Positions 32,873-44,282 of a DNA stretch of 48,612 bases are shown here, in pieces. The stretch comes from Purshia tridentata (Eukaryota > Streptophyta > Magnoliopsida > Rosales > Rosaceae), in contig QANT01000303.1 in the NCBI GenBank assembly GCA_003254885.1, forward strand, positions 1-48,612, in the 5' to 3' direction. Position numbers and translations under genes: made by a program. Every line of letters starts with the position of its first letter. Position 1 is the first letter of the stretch. Below the pieces are notes generated by a model. It worked only from the letters and a program-made list of their open reading frames with translations. It ran no database searches and was not told where the DNA came from.

Positions 32873-33660
32873 TTTTAATCCACTACACAAATTCCACTCA
32901 GATGGTAAAAAAATAAGCAGAGGAACACCAGAAAGATCCTGCACAGCACAAATAAGATTCAGTATCACTGGGTTCCTAGCTCATGAATAAAACAGCTATA
33001 ATTTCAGACAAGGAATAGGTTAAAAAAATTTCACTTATATGAAACATTTGGACTGGGATTTCCACCAAAGAGAAAGCATTGATTACTGAAAAGACTAAAT
33101 TTCTCGGGACCAAAAGAGAAAACATCATCCAATTTGTGCATAAGTGGATGGACATCTTACATCTGCAAGTCAAAAGGCTACCAACTATGGCATCAAAATC
33201 AAGGGTATAATATTAGTGGTACATACTACATACATACCATAACATAGCAATACCCAATTCTGAGGAACACCAAAATTGCCTTTACCATCCACAACTCAAA
33301 AGTCTCAACATATCCAAGTGTGAAAACAGAAATAAGAAAGACAAAAGCCAATTATCTGGGAAAGTTGTCAAAGTTTGAGAAGGATCACTAACCAATCCAA
33401 GAAGTGATGAACCCACCACTTTTTAGGAGGACCCAAGCAGCGTCAGCAGACCCCAACAATCATTTTTCACGTCACAATCACAATCAGAATATCATATTAT
33501 TCTAAGAGCAGCCAAAAAAAAGAAAAAAGAAAAATCAGAATCTCATATTCTTCTTTCAAATCCCATCAACAGAAACACTTGCTTCTGAGCATGCAAGAGT
33601 AAGGCCATGAATGAGAGAAGACAGCGAACTCGTAGCTGGATATAGTGGTTTCACCGTTTC
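32873..33660 (-). other. Probable 5' leader and leader intron(s) of the ureide permease
   Basis: There is no coding similarity upstream of the family start, although open frames exist. T-rich tracts and donor/acceptor-like signals suggest a spliced leader. Borders cannot be fixed from sequence alone. Confidence 0.35.
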
Positions 33661-33768
33661 AGTGTTTGAACTTTGAAGGCGTTGAATACTGAATAGTTTA
33701 TCTCTTAGAAATTAGAATGGAGTTAATAAATATCAATATTCTAAGATTTTGCCTGACTGGAATCTTGA

Positions 33769-33829
33769 GTCTGGATTCTCTTAAAATGTCTACGTCTGGA
33801 TTCTCTTAAAATGTCTACATCTGGATTTA
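33769..33829. repeat. 25-bp direct repeat, about 2.4 copies
   Basis: GTCTGGATTCTCTTAAAATG plus TCTAC is repeated at 33769 and 33794, with a partial third copy at 33819. It lies in the promoter-side flank of the ureide permease. Confidence 0.85.
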
Positions 33830-35539
33830 CGTCTTCTATAATTATTGTCCCGATGGCCATACAAGTCAACATATTGCCTGAAATGGTGTCACCGCTTAAC
33901 GAATGTGGAACAAACAAGTATCTTGACTACTTCAATAAACAAATTAACAATTGTGAACTCCATATTTTTTAACAGCCAAAATAAGAGGAAATAAGAACTT
34001 AACCATCAACTTGGGTCAAATGAACGTTTTCATCTTTCAACTGAGTTTTGCTAATCCATGAAAGAACCTTTTTTCTTTTTTTTTTAAACCCAAAAATTCC
34101 TTATGTGGACACGAATTGGAAACTAGGCCCCTCGCCAAACCCTCCAATATTTGAGAGGCAAATAATTCAAACAAATAGCAAAATACGTACGTTTAAAAAA
34201 ATCGAACCTCAGGTTACATGGGAACAAACCATAGACCTCATCACTCGAACAAAACAGTCAGTTAATCCATGAAGGGTAGGGAAACTCACATTAATAATGA
34301 TAAAGACCATTCATTCATGTTTGCCAAAAAACAATCATTCATCCACATGCAAGCAACTGGATGAATGATTGAATTCCCACAAATAATTAAACATATAAAA
34401 TAATTTTGAAGAAAAACAAAAGGTAAATAGGAGCTGTCTTGAGTTCATACAAAAGTTTCCTGTTACAGAATTTTTCTTCTTCAACTTTTTTCTTTTTGGG
34501 AAGAATAGATGACAATGGAGGTTGCATGAACCATAACAGGTTTGAGATATACATTTAGTAGGTGGTTTTAACTTCCAACTTCAGTTTTGAGAACATCCCA
34601 AGTCGGACGGAAAGTCTTAAAAGACATGAGTTTGCTTTTAACACACTATTAGCATGACCAATATAAAAATATAAAAATCAAACAGTTAAGTTGGTTAGCC
34701 CAAATGGTGAAAATGAATGAGATAAAAGTTAAGTTTAAACTAAATTCAGGTTCGATTCCTAACCATAAAAAAAAAAAGATTTAATTTGAAAAACCAAATT
34801 AATTATTTTGTGGACCAATATATATGATTTTGACTAAACTGACATAAAAATTGCGCATTGAGATTTGAGCATAGTAGTAAGTACACCCCTGCTACTACAT
34901 CTTCAATTCACCATTAATACCACATTTATTTATGGCATGTCACAAATGGAAGCTTCCAACCAGAAAAAATTGCATAATGTAACGATGTATACTATCTTTT
35001 CACTCACGATAACCCATTTTTATGACTAAAATACCAAAAAAAGGTTGTGAGAGATTGAGAATGCTGATATATACCTCCATTACATGGAATTGTTTCTCCG
35101 CGAAAAATGTGTGCGACGTGTTGAGTCACCCAAAAATAAAAGTTCGAAGTAACCAAGGTCCATAACAAGTGGGGCCCATGACAGCAACCCTTTCAATTTT
35201 CTAACACGAACCCAGAGCTATTAATTGCTAACTGAAGAAAATGATTTTCCAGTGTGGTTAACATTTTTCATTGTTTCAATTTCTATTCCCCTTGCTCGAA
35301 ATCACCGATATATGATTTGAGTGAAAGAAACAAAAAAGGGTAAAGTACGAATGGCATCTATATAATACGATAGTCACCTGAGATTTTAGGCTCTCAAAGA
35401 GCAAATACAAAACCAAATGTGGATATTTAACCGAAGGAATAATTAGAAACTTTAGCTGCAGAACACAATGACTTTTCTTTCTTCCTATTGTGTTCACAGT
35501 TTGTATGTACCTACCCAAACATTAGGAATAGCAATTAGA
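33830..35539. other. Intergenic region between ureide permease and the Erlin gene
   Basis: AT-rich, without supported genes. It holds one SINE-like candidate at 34685-34777, listed separately. A 74-codon frame at 34048-34272 has no recognisable similarity. Confidence 0.5.
34685..34777 (+). mobile_element. Possible tRNA-derived SINE fragment
   Basis: A segment starting GTTAAGTTGGTTAGCCCAAA carries a perfect B-box GGTTCGATTCC at 34749-34759 and ends in an A tail (34767-34777). The first part resembles the A-box side of the SINE at 18546. No target-site duplication was found, so it may be an old or truncated copy. Confidence 0.4.
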
Positions 35540-38500
35540 TCAGGAAAATTTAACTTCTGGATTATCGTCCCCAGATTCTGAGTTCTCTCCCCTGTGTACT
35601 TCCTTTGACAACTCTCTGGAATGTAAAAAGTTCCCCAGCAACCTCTGATCCAAAACCATATTGGGTACCTGCAGAGCAAAGATACTGAGTAAAGTTTGTA
35701 CAAAATGACACACAAATACAAACAGCACACGCAGAGATCGACCTTGTCCCCAAAGAAAATTTTCGTATTATCAGCAATAGCCTCGATAAATTTCAGCTCA
35801 AGAAACTGTGGTGTAAGCTTCAACTTGTTTGCTTCAGCTTCTTGCATGACTCTGAAATTGAGAGAGCGTAATACCATTAATCACTCACACAATAACATAT
35901 AATCTATTCTCTCTTGAAAACAAGAATAGACATATCACCGGTAGAAATTAGCATCTGCAAGGCTCTTTTCCCGAGCTAGATACATTGTATTTTCAATTTC
36001 TTCCTGCCTCCTGGAACTGTCCTTCTCCATCAACTTTTGTTCCATGAGAATCTTACTGACATTGGCATTCTTCTCAGCTTCACTGATAGCCATCTTCTTC
36101 TTGGTTTCTGCCTCTTTCTCCACCACTCTCTGTCTCTCTACAGCAATCAAGACCTACACAGTACAGTACAAATAATAAAATGGTACATTCTGTAACTCAA
36201 GGGAAGGTTAATCTTGAAATCTTATAACAAATTTATGTTTGTTAAGACATCCATGTCTAATGTTTGGGAATCAAGAACTTGGAAGGGTAAAATTGAATGC
36301 AAATGAGAGTTGTCTCAATTGTAATGGAGAAATACAATGTTTCAGGAAAATGTGTAAAACAAAATTGTAAAGTTTGAAAGAAAACCTAAAAAGCAAGAAG
36401 TAAAATCAGAATAAATAAATTATTGCATGAGTCTGCTTCACTGTAAAAACACACAATGTCCTATTTTAGTAATCATTCAATGTTTGCACCAAATTTATGG
36501 ATGAATAAATGAAATAAAAGGAACTCTTTTTATCTTTACCTTGGTGCGTTCCTCCTCCATCTGTTCAAAATTGCGTCTTATACTATCTGGGATGGTAGGC
36601 TTTGTGACACGCACATTGATAATTTCAATACCTGGAGCATAACGTGTACAATCACCTTGAAGAGCTTCTTTCATCTTTTCATCAATCTGAAAGAGATGAA
36701 TATACTGTTTTGTCAACAGAAATGCATATTGTGATAAGGTTTTGGATATAACTATAAGATAAAAATATTCAGGCCACAAATATTATATCAACATAACTCA
36801 TTAAAACATGCTGTTCCACAAATTATATAAAGAGGAAGTGAAGTACCAAAAGATGCTAACAGCATAATAAGCTCAACAAATATTAACATGACAGCACCTA
36901 ATCAACAGCTGTTTTGTGGAGACATAACTCTTAGAAAGCATGAACCTAGGGGGCAAATATCAACTCTAATGCCATACCCTTAGGTTTACATCGCAAAAGA
37001 AAAGGGAAAAAAAAAGTATGCCACTGTTATCTGCATTGGGCAAACAGAATAAGGGGTACAAAAATGAGATAAAAAAAGCACTCCACCTCACCTGATCGAA
37101 GACATCAATGTAGACTTCTTGAAGAGAGTGCGAGCTGCAGAACTGGTTGATCTCGTGATGAATCTTGTCATAGATCCATGTATTGTCATATTGCACGCCA
37201 TAGTTGAGAAGTGTCTCATATACATAGTCCTTACGGAGCCGGTTTACAACCTGAAAAGGCATCCAATCAGTTTAAATTGAGGACATTAGAATTAGACTTC
37301 TCGTAATATTAACAGAGTAATATCTCATAGCCCTACCTCTATCTTCTCAAAATTGATCATGACACCCCCTTTTGTACCACATGGAATATCCCTCACCTGC
37401 AATTTTATTAAGGATTCAAGCATAAGAATGGGAATAAGAAATCATCAATCTTGAAAACTTAAATCACCAAACTGACCTGATCAGTCTGAAGGGTCACTTG
37501 AACAGGTTCAAACTGGGTTACCAGAGGCAGCTTGAGATGAAAACCTGAATTTTTTAAACAATGAGAAGCAGGCAAAGTTAAAGCCCTATGGAAGCAAGTG
37601 CTCACTACAAATTACCTGGATCTGTAACAGTCTTTAGAAGAGCACCTCCTCTCCAATATACCCCAACATGACCTTCTGGGACTTGGTGCAGAATGGATAG
37701 GCTATTTTTGAGACTCGTGGTTGATGGAACCACTACCTGTAAATATCAGTGCATCCCAATTTATAAGAATTTAGCACACTACTCGAATTTCACTGGCTAG
37801 CATATCAAAAAAGTTAGCAAAACTATTATCCAAACTATCACATCTATCGTTATGGAACTAGCATACTGCTCGTTCCAAATCCAACTGGAACTAACTTAAA
37901 GTTCATCCATGTTGTAGTTGACCATTAAACTGAATATGCCGTTATGAAAACCTGTATTAACTCACACACTACAATTAACAATCACAATTAAATGAGATTA
38001 TTGCTTCTTCAGTCCAATACCAAAATAATCCTCAGTTTCCACATTACTGGGTTTCACAGTAAATATTTAACATAAATGATGCATCAAATTCCTTAACCCG
38101 AGACATTAAACTCAAACTAGAGTACTTAGTTCACCTTAACCGGAATCGAACTTAAAAGTGACAACAAATTGATGAAAATTTCCATATATAGTATGCATTT
38201 AAAGATGTGTATTCAACTCGAAAGCATAACCTAAAATGCGATGGCAAAATACACTCAAAAATATCAAATCAGTAGTGAAAAACGAGTTTAATTAAAGCGA
38301 TGCAAGAGGACCTAGCCATTGTTCTCAGAAGGAGCAGAGCAAAGTACAAGTTAACGTGTGAGAGAGGTTACCATGGTGAAGATGGCGATGAAAGCAAAGA
38401 GGACGAGGAAAATGGCGGAGGTATCGCCGCCTCCTCCACCTTGAGCCGGTGGAGGAGGCCGATGCTGTGGAGCTCCAGGTCTCTGGTGCTGAGGATCCAT
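35540..38500 (-). CDS. Erlin-like SPFH/prohibitin-domain protein of the ER membrane
   Basis: Erlins form ring-shaped ER assemblies in detergent-resistant membranes and help ER-associated degradation in animals; plant function is less clear. Nine exons on the minus strand: 38372-38500, 37616-37736, 37477-37544, 37337-37396, 37092-37250, 36540-36686, 35939-36153, 35743-35851 and 35540-35668, giving 378 residues. A Pro/Gly-rich head (1-25) precedes a single membrane segment (about 28-43). The SPFH domain follows, with [20 protein letters not shown], then [20 protein letters not shown] and [20 protein letters not shown]. Next is a Lys/Glu-rich coiled coil ([20 protein letters not shown]). The acidic tail ends [15 protein letters not shown]. 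The chosen ATG (MDPQHQRPG) is downstream of an in-frame ATG that would add 17 residues encoded by a CT-repeat; the shorter form fits better. The track of short exons shares phase throughout. Confidence 0.93.
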
Positions 38501-38505
38501 GGCGG

Positions 38506-38526
38506 TTCTCTCTCTCTCTCTCTCGC
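38506..38526. repeat. (CT)n microsatellite in the Erlin gene leader
   Basis: A CT dinucleotide run on the plus strand (GA on the transcript) lies just before the Erlin start codon. Such GA-rich leaders are common in plants. Confidence 0.8.
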
Positions 38527-38751
38527 TGTCTGAGCTCTCAGTCAGTCTCACGCTCTTTTTCTTTGTTCCTTCCTTTTGTCAATTTCCTTCTCCCTTTTTG
38601 GGTTAATCAGATTTGGCTATTTGAAGGGGAGCCCATGGGTCGGTATCGGAGCGTGAATCGGGTTGATGGATACTGACCATTGGATACAGTGTGAACTTAC
38701 ACGTGGAGCTTGTTCATTTGGGGGTCACGTTTGTTTCATTCCATCTTTCGT

Positions 38752-38838
38752 GAGTCATGTCTTGGCGCTATTTCGCAATTGCAATGGGTTTCTTCAGGCA
38801 CTCGGGGCAAGATAATACAGGACTCTGCCATACCTAAA

Positions 38839-38870
<32 letters not shown>

Positions 38871-39013
38871 TGAAATTTGAATATTATGAGTCATGTCTTG
38901 GCGCTATTTCGCAATTGCAATCGGTTTCTTCAGGCACTCGGGGCAAGATAATAAAGGACTCTGCCATGCCTAAAAATAATATATATATATATATATATTG
39001 AAATTTGAATATT
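38752..39013. repeat. 136-bp tandem duplication upstream of the Erlin gene
   Basis: The unit starting GAGTCATGTCTTGGCGCTAT recurs at 38888 after 136 bases. Both copies end in a long (AT)n tract and TTGAAATTTGAATATT. Differences are a few substitutions and the AT-tract length. Confidence 0.93.
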
Positions 39014-39556
39014 CGCACCAAAAAAAATGAACATTCGCAAAATTAATTTTTTTTTTTTCAATTTGATTAAAATAATTTTTTTCAATTCCTAATTTCCTAC
39101 GTACTCGGTTTCTTAATACGTAATTTTTCTTCACCTAAAAAAAACAAGTTTTGCTCAAAGCTTAGTTATGTTGTAGTATCATTATTACATTCTAATAACA
39201 CTGTGTCATATTTACTAATTATACATTAAATTTTTATTATCTTAACCTATAAAAAAAGTTTGGTCACAAATTAAACGTTAAGTTATGATGTAGCATCACC
39301 ACCTTATAATAATAAAGCATGGTTCTAATTATGAGCTAAATTTTTGTATTTAATACATTTATTAAAATTTTAATGCCAAATGGTAATTGTCTAATAGAGA
39401 CTTAATGGCAGCTGCTTCCAAATATGCTTACTAGTCATTTTTCTTCATAAGCTACGAAGATCTTTACCGTTTTAATGAGTTTGATGCTTTCTAACTACTT
39501 GAGTTTTCGCTTAATCAATTTAGAGATGAATGCTACGATAGTAATCTCTTGTTTAT

Positions 39557-39739
39557 ATGATGCCGATCGTAGTTGGGGTGTTGATGGTCCATTTTGAGGA
39601 GGCCAAAACTCATTTGCATAGATTTTACTTAATTGGCTATGTGTTTAATCATGTATCTCGTGAATGTAATCTAGCAAGTTATCAAAGTTTCAAGTTTAGA
39701 ACCAATGCAATCCCCACCACTTTTAGAGGAGAGAAATAA
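39557..39739 (+). pseudogene. Possible remnant of a plant retroelement RNase H (RVT_3-like) domain
   Basis: The 60-codon frame contains FNHVSRECNLAS, which resembles the HVxRExNxxA signature near the end of RNase H-like domains common in plant non-LTR elements. Surrounding frames are broken. This is one short motif and the call is tentative. Confidence 0.3.
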
Positions 39740-41610
39740 TCTATTGAAGACCTTTTCATAGAGAATGGAGAGATGAGGACATAATCTAATGGAATTTTGA
39801 TATGTTTACATCTTATTTTGGTTTTATGCGTGAAGCGAAAGAGAAGCTAGAAGCCAAATTCAACAAGAAAAAGATTTCTTAAAGCTCTATGGTTTTAATC
39901 CCTATAAATGCATTATACATGCAATTAGCACAAGCAAAAGACCTTCAACACAACACAAAAACTTCAGAATTCTCAAGATCAAAGCATCTTGATTTCTTCA
40001 AGATATCAAGCTCTTGTTCTTTGTTTTTAGCTTTGTTAGGGTTTCAACCTTCTTAGTATTGATTTTTTTAGGATTTTGATTATTGTTTTCATGTTTTCTA
40101 AATATGAGATTGGTTATTAGAACTACAATTTTTATCCAATTACGTAATAATCTGATTATTCATACATTTTTCATCAAAGTTCATTATATTTTCTTGCATC
40201 CAATCACCCAAGCTACTGTTCTTCATACTTTTCATAATCACAATTTCACCAAATGAGTGAAGTCCTTGTTCAAGGCAAACATGAACCTAGTCAAGTTTCT
40301 TATTTTTTACTTGACACACAATCAATTGAGAAGAAGCATGTATTCTCAGTGCAAACTAGTCAGACAACTTATTTTCTGCACATGGCCTCTCGGTCATACA
40401 GTGGCACGCTTGCATTCGAATCAAAGGACTACAATGTTCTTATCAAATTATTTGGCAATCTCTTTAAGGTAACAAATATCATATACAAAAATATAGGGTG
40501 TTAGACTGAGAGTACTTATAGATAAATAAATAAATAAGTTATGTATTTTGTTTTTTAGAAAAATAAATAAATTAAGTACCAACTTCCCAGTCATGTCAGG
40601 AAAAATTAATTAAAAGTTCAAGCTCTTAGGTATAAGACCTCAAAAATATGTTTAACACCATATGTAGGTGAAATATTGGTATGATCTAAAGAATTACATT
40701 TTACAAAAACCAATCTAGGACTAAATAGTGGAACTACTCAAAGTCTTTGGATTGTATTGAGAATTTATTTGCTTAGACTGAGTGACAAATCGACTACTCA
40801 AAGTGATATGATTGAACTGATAAAACCCATAGTTTAGAAAAATGTATCACTTTTTACTTCCATTTTTCCAAAAAAAAAAATTATGATATGCTTCTTATAA
40901 AACCAAATATGCATATGTCATCTATAGAATTGTAAATATTCATTGTCCATTTTAGCAAAAAAATTTCTACAATGCACAAAAATCAACCTAAGCTATTTTC
41001 TCATCCATTTGTTATCATTCTAAACAATTCATTATGTGTGTGTATGGTGTACGTATTCAAAATAAATGTTGATGGTGCCATTTTTATGGTGTAAGAACCA
41101 CACCACAACAGCGCCTGCCTGCTTACCGAGTCAAAACGACGTCGTAGCCACCATCGCAGTTGTAGTCTCTCTGAGAGGCACTCCGCCAGCACCCGGCCAA
41201 GTAAAACCGGTCCCACACCTCCTTGTCCAACAACTCATCGCCCTCGGATTCTCTACCGTCGAATCTTCTCATAATCATCGTCATCGTCCACGTGTTCTCG
41301 TCTCCAGCTCGTCACAGAAAAGCCCACTGCCCGCGAGCCCATTGGGCCTGGGCTGCTGAAGCAGGCCCTTCTTCCTCTTGTGCTTGATTCGACGCCGTTT
41401 CGGGGCCCGCAACTTTTGGTTGGCGGTAAATTCGAAAATTCGTTAGTCCCTAATCCCCCTACGAGAGAGATGACCGTGAAAAACAAAAAGCTTGCTTTTA
41501 CATCAATGGTTTGCAAATCACCTTCAATGGCTGTCTGAATCTGGACGGGTTTCCATTAGAATTGTCAATGGAAATATCTCTCTTTGGAATTGATCATTCT
41601 TTTCATTGGA

Positions 41611-41820
41611 ATTGTCAATGTTGAAGATGTGTTTGATGAAATAACTGACAGAGATATTGTCGTCTATACTTGGATGATTACTGGGTATTCTCAAATTGGT
41701 GATGAAGGCGCTTACTAGTTACTAGGCTTTCCCAGTTGGCCTCTACAGCCATATGCAGACGCAAGGATTGTATCTAATCCGGTTACTTTCGTGAGCTTAC
41801 GCCTACTACAAGAGGAACTG
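41611..41820 (+). pseudogene. Relic of a PPR (PLS-type) gene
   Basis: The frame reads VEDVFDEITDRDIVVYTWMI and TGYSQIGDEG, an obvious match to the VFDEIPERDIVSWTTMISGY pattern of PLS-class PPR repeats, then hits stops. A further stretch after a frameshift reads SNPVTFVS, the start of the next typical repeat. Only one to two repeats survive, without start or end, so this is a dead fragment. Confidence 0.65.
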
Positions 41821-42115
41821 GTGGTTCAGTTCAGATGAATTGAAGTATTCAAAACGAGATAAGTCTCATGCACCCATGTATAACAAATGTGGACCCCTAG
41901 ATCATGATAATCAACAAACAAAGCCAACAACTAAGCATTACAAAAAAAAGAAATGAAGAATTGGGCATACCCATGGTAACGATCATACTCAGTTTCTACA
42001 ACTCAGCCCCTCTTGTGCACACTGAACTCATCCTCCCGCCTTGATCTAGAAACTTCTCAATAAAAATAAATAAAATAAATATACTCCCCTCCTCTAACTA
42101 ACTCTCCCTCCATTC

Positions 42116-42123
42116 TATAAATA
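42116..42123 (+). promoter_or_regulatory. TATA box of the VOC gene
   Basis: TATAAATA lies 120 bases before the ATG and is followed by a CT-rich leader, the usual layout of a plant core promoter. Confidence 0.7.
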
Positions 42124-42235
42124 CCCCCTCCCTCCCTCTCCCGCCTCATCAGTCACGCAATTTAACAACTTCAAGTTTCAGTTTCTTTCTCTCTCTCCCT
42201 CTGTATCTCTCCCCTTCAAATTTTCAGATCTACTC

Positions 42236-44282
42236 ATGGAAGAAGTGAAGATAGAGAAGCTGACTCCACATATTCTGGTGAAGTCAGCAATGGAGGCCTC
42301 TGCTCTTTACAGAGAGTTGTTCGGAGCTGAAATTCTGGCCGACGGTGAAATCAAAATCGGCTCGCAGATCATTGTTATCACAGAATCTGCAATATCTACT
42401 CAGCCCCAGCGTCCTACTCTTTGTTTACGGCTTGAGTCTTCGGACTTAGCTTCTTCGGTGGTAAAGTCTCTACGACTGGGTTGTGAACTTGTCCAGAACA
42501 TAGTGGAAGACGTGTATCGACCTGGCGTACTGATTGCTACGATTTCGGACCCTTTCGGGCAGATATGGGAGCTCGCTTACTCCAAAGGTAAATAATCGAT
42601 ATACTTAATAATTGTTTTGGTAATTATTTTCTTTTTTTGAGACTTGTTATACTAATTAATTTATCAGTTCTCAATGCGTTTTGTTTCGATGAGAGACTTG
42701 AGAGTTGTCATTGCGGTTTGTAATTCTTTTCGGTGAGATTTGATTTATAAAATCTTAGCTTCTTTTTTTTAAAAGTCAGTAATTAATTTGTAGGTTGAGA
42801 TTAGTAGAAGAGTACGTGTTTGGTAGAATAGAAAATTAGAAGAGGAGAGAAAATAGAAAGATGATTCTGTGCGTTCCTATGCAGAGGTTTCTTCTGCACT
42901 TCATTAATCTGACCGACTGATTGATTTAGCTTATTAAGATTTGATTTAGAAATTCTTAGATTCTTTTTTTGATTTAGTAATTAATTTGTATATTCTTTTC
43001 TTTATGGATATTTAGTAATTAATTAATTTTAATTCGTTCTGGAAGGCGGTATTGGAGATGAGGGTTTTTTGAATGCGGTGAAAGCGTTTGACGCGATTCC
43101 CCAGTTCACCGACTACGGATTGGATGTGATGCTCTTCGGGTTCACGACCGATGAGAGCGAGTATTACAAATACCTTTTTGAAAATTACGCGGGAACGCCG
43201 AATGCGAATAGGGTTGACATTGTGCGGAAGGGTGAAGATACTATGGCGACTTTTAACGGGGGATCTTGTCTTGCGTTTGAGACGATAGTGTGTAAAGTGG
43301 ACGGCGAAGTGAATGTGGGTATTTGTTTTTCTTACTTTCTAATTTGATTATAAAATAAATATTGAATAAAGTTGACGTGTCGGTTTATTGAAATTGAATG
43401 ACAGGATCTTATCCGAAATTGTAGAGAAAATTTAGAGTACAGAGGCTTAATAGTTGGATTCTTTGAGTTGAATACTCCAGAGCACTTGAAGACTGAATTT
43501 ACAAGGGCTGGAGGGGATTTGCTTTGTGAGAAGCCATCGGCTCTCATAAAGAATATCTCAATGGATTGGTTGAGGATAAGTCAAATTCTACTTTTTGCTG
43601 TAAAGAGAATGTACAGAGAAGAACTTAACATGATAGAGGAGTATCAGAATGAGGCAGCAAGGAGAATTGCTGAGCTGGAGGGCGGATTGGACCAGGGGGA
43701 GATCACGACAGTGACTCCCCAGTTGGTGGTGAGGACTACCGAGACCTGCCAATTTTTTGAAGAGTATGAAGCTGTCTTTGGTGCCAAGGAGGTCCGGTTC
43801 TCTTCATTTTATGGAGGCAATGCTTGCTCTGAATTGTTGCTGGGTTCTAACCTTCTTGTTGTCAGAGACGACCCAAACGATCCTGATCTCAGGTACATTT
43901 CTATAATTTTTTTAGTTTTATGTAAACTTGAAATGTTAATTACTGTTTGTTTAATTGTTTGGGTCTCTTTGTTTGATCAGAGTGAGCCCGCAGCCAGGTC
44001 TTTTTCTCGAGCTTGAATGCTCGGACCTGAAGACTATTGCAAAGAGGGCTCTGGAATTGGATTGGACTAAAGTGGAGAATGATCCAACTCGTGTGAGTCG
44101 TGTTGTGCTCAAGGACCCATTTGGACACGTGTGGCATCTCCGCGGCTGCGCAGGTAAGATTTATTCAATAATTTTTAATGGTTTGTTTGGAATCAGTTGG
44201 ATAACTTGGATGTTGTTTTTATTAATTAACTATTATTTACTTTTCTTTCTTTCTTTTTTTTTAACCTTTGGAAGGTGCGTGA
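42236..44282 (+). CDS. Three-module VOC (glyoxalase/PhnB-like fold) protein
   Basis: Five exons close in phase: 42236-42587, 43046-43314, 43405-43892, 43981-44153 and 44275-44282, giving about 429 residues. Module 1 (about 8-116) is a VOC domain: LTPHILVKSAMEASALYREL, then DPFGQIWELAY, with H12 and E112 at positions that often bind metal. Module 2 (about 135-255) has a VOC-like opening FGFTTDESEYYKYLFENYAG and later a strand-helix unit FFELNTPEHLKTEFTRAGG, but no DPFG ending. A charged helix, probably coiled coil, spans about 258-300. Module 3 (about 310-426) is VOC again: VTPQLVVRTTETCQFFEEYE, ending DPFGHVWHLRG. There the two ligand positions are Gln313 and His, so metal binding is doubtful. 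Modules 1 and 3 resemble small plant proteins such as At5g48480 by memory. Substrate is unknown; do not read this as a proven glyoxalase I. The last exon is only eight bases and least certain; intron retention would give a similar end. Confidence 0.8.

Larger units (their letters stand above)
39014..42100. other. Gene-poor region with decayed fragments
   Basis: No intact gene is supported. Visible items are a weak RNase H-like remnant (39557-39700), a TATA-like box with a short leader and an 83-codon ORF (40253-40504) of unknown nature, a GC-richer stretch (41090-41420) without a readable product, and a PPR relic (41611-41820). Confidence 0.5.

Noticed and set aside
41066-41516. GC-richer ORFs on both strands
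   Set aside because: No domain, low complexity and no consistent exon structure; probably decayed or regulatory sequence.
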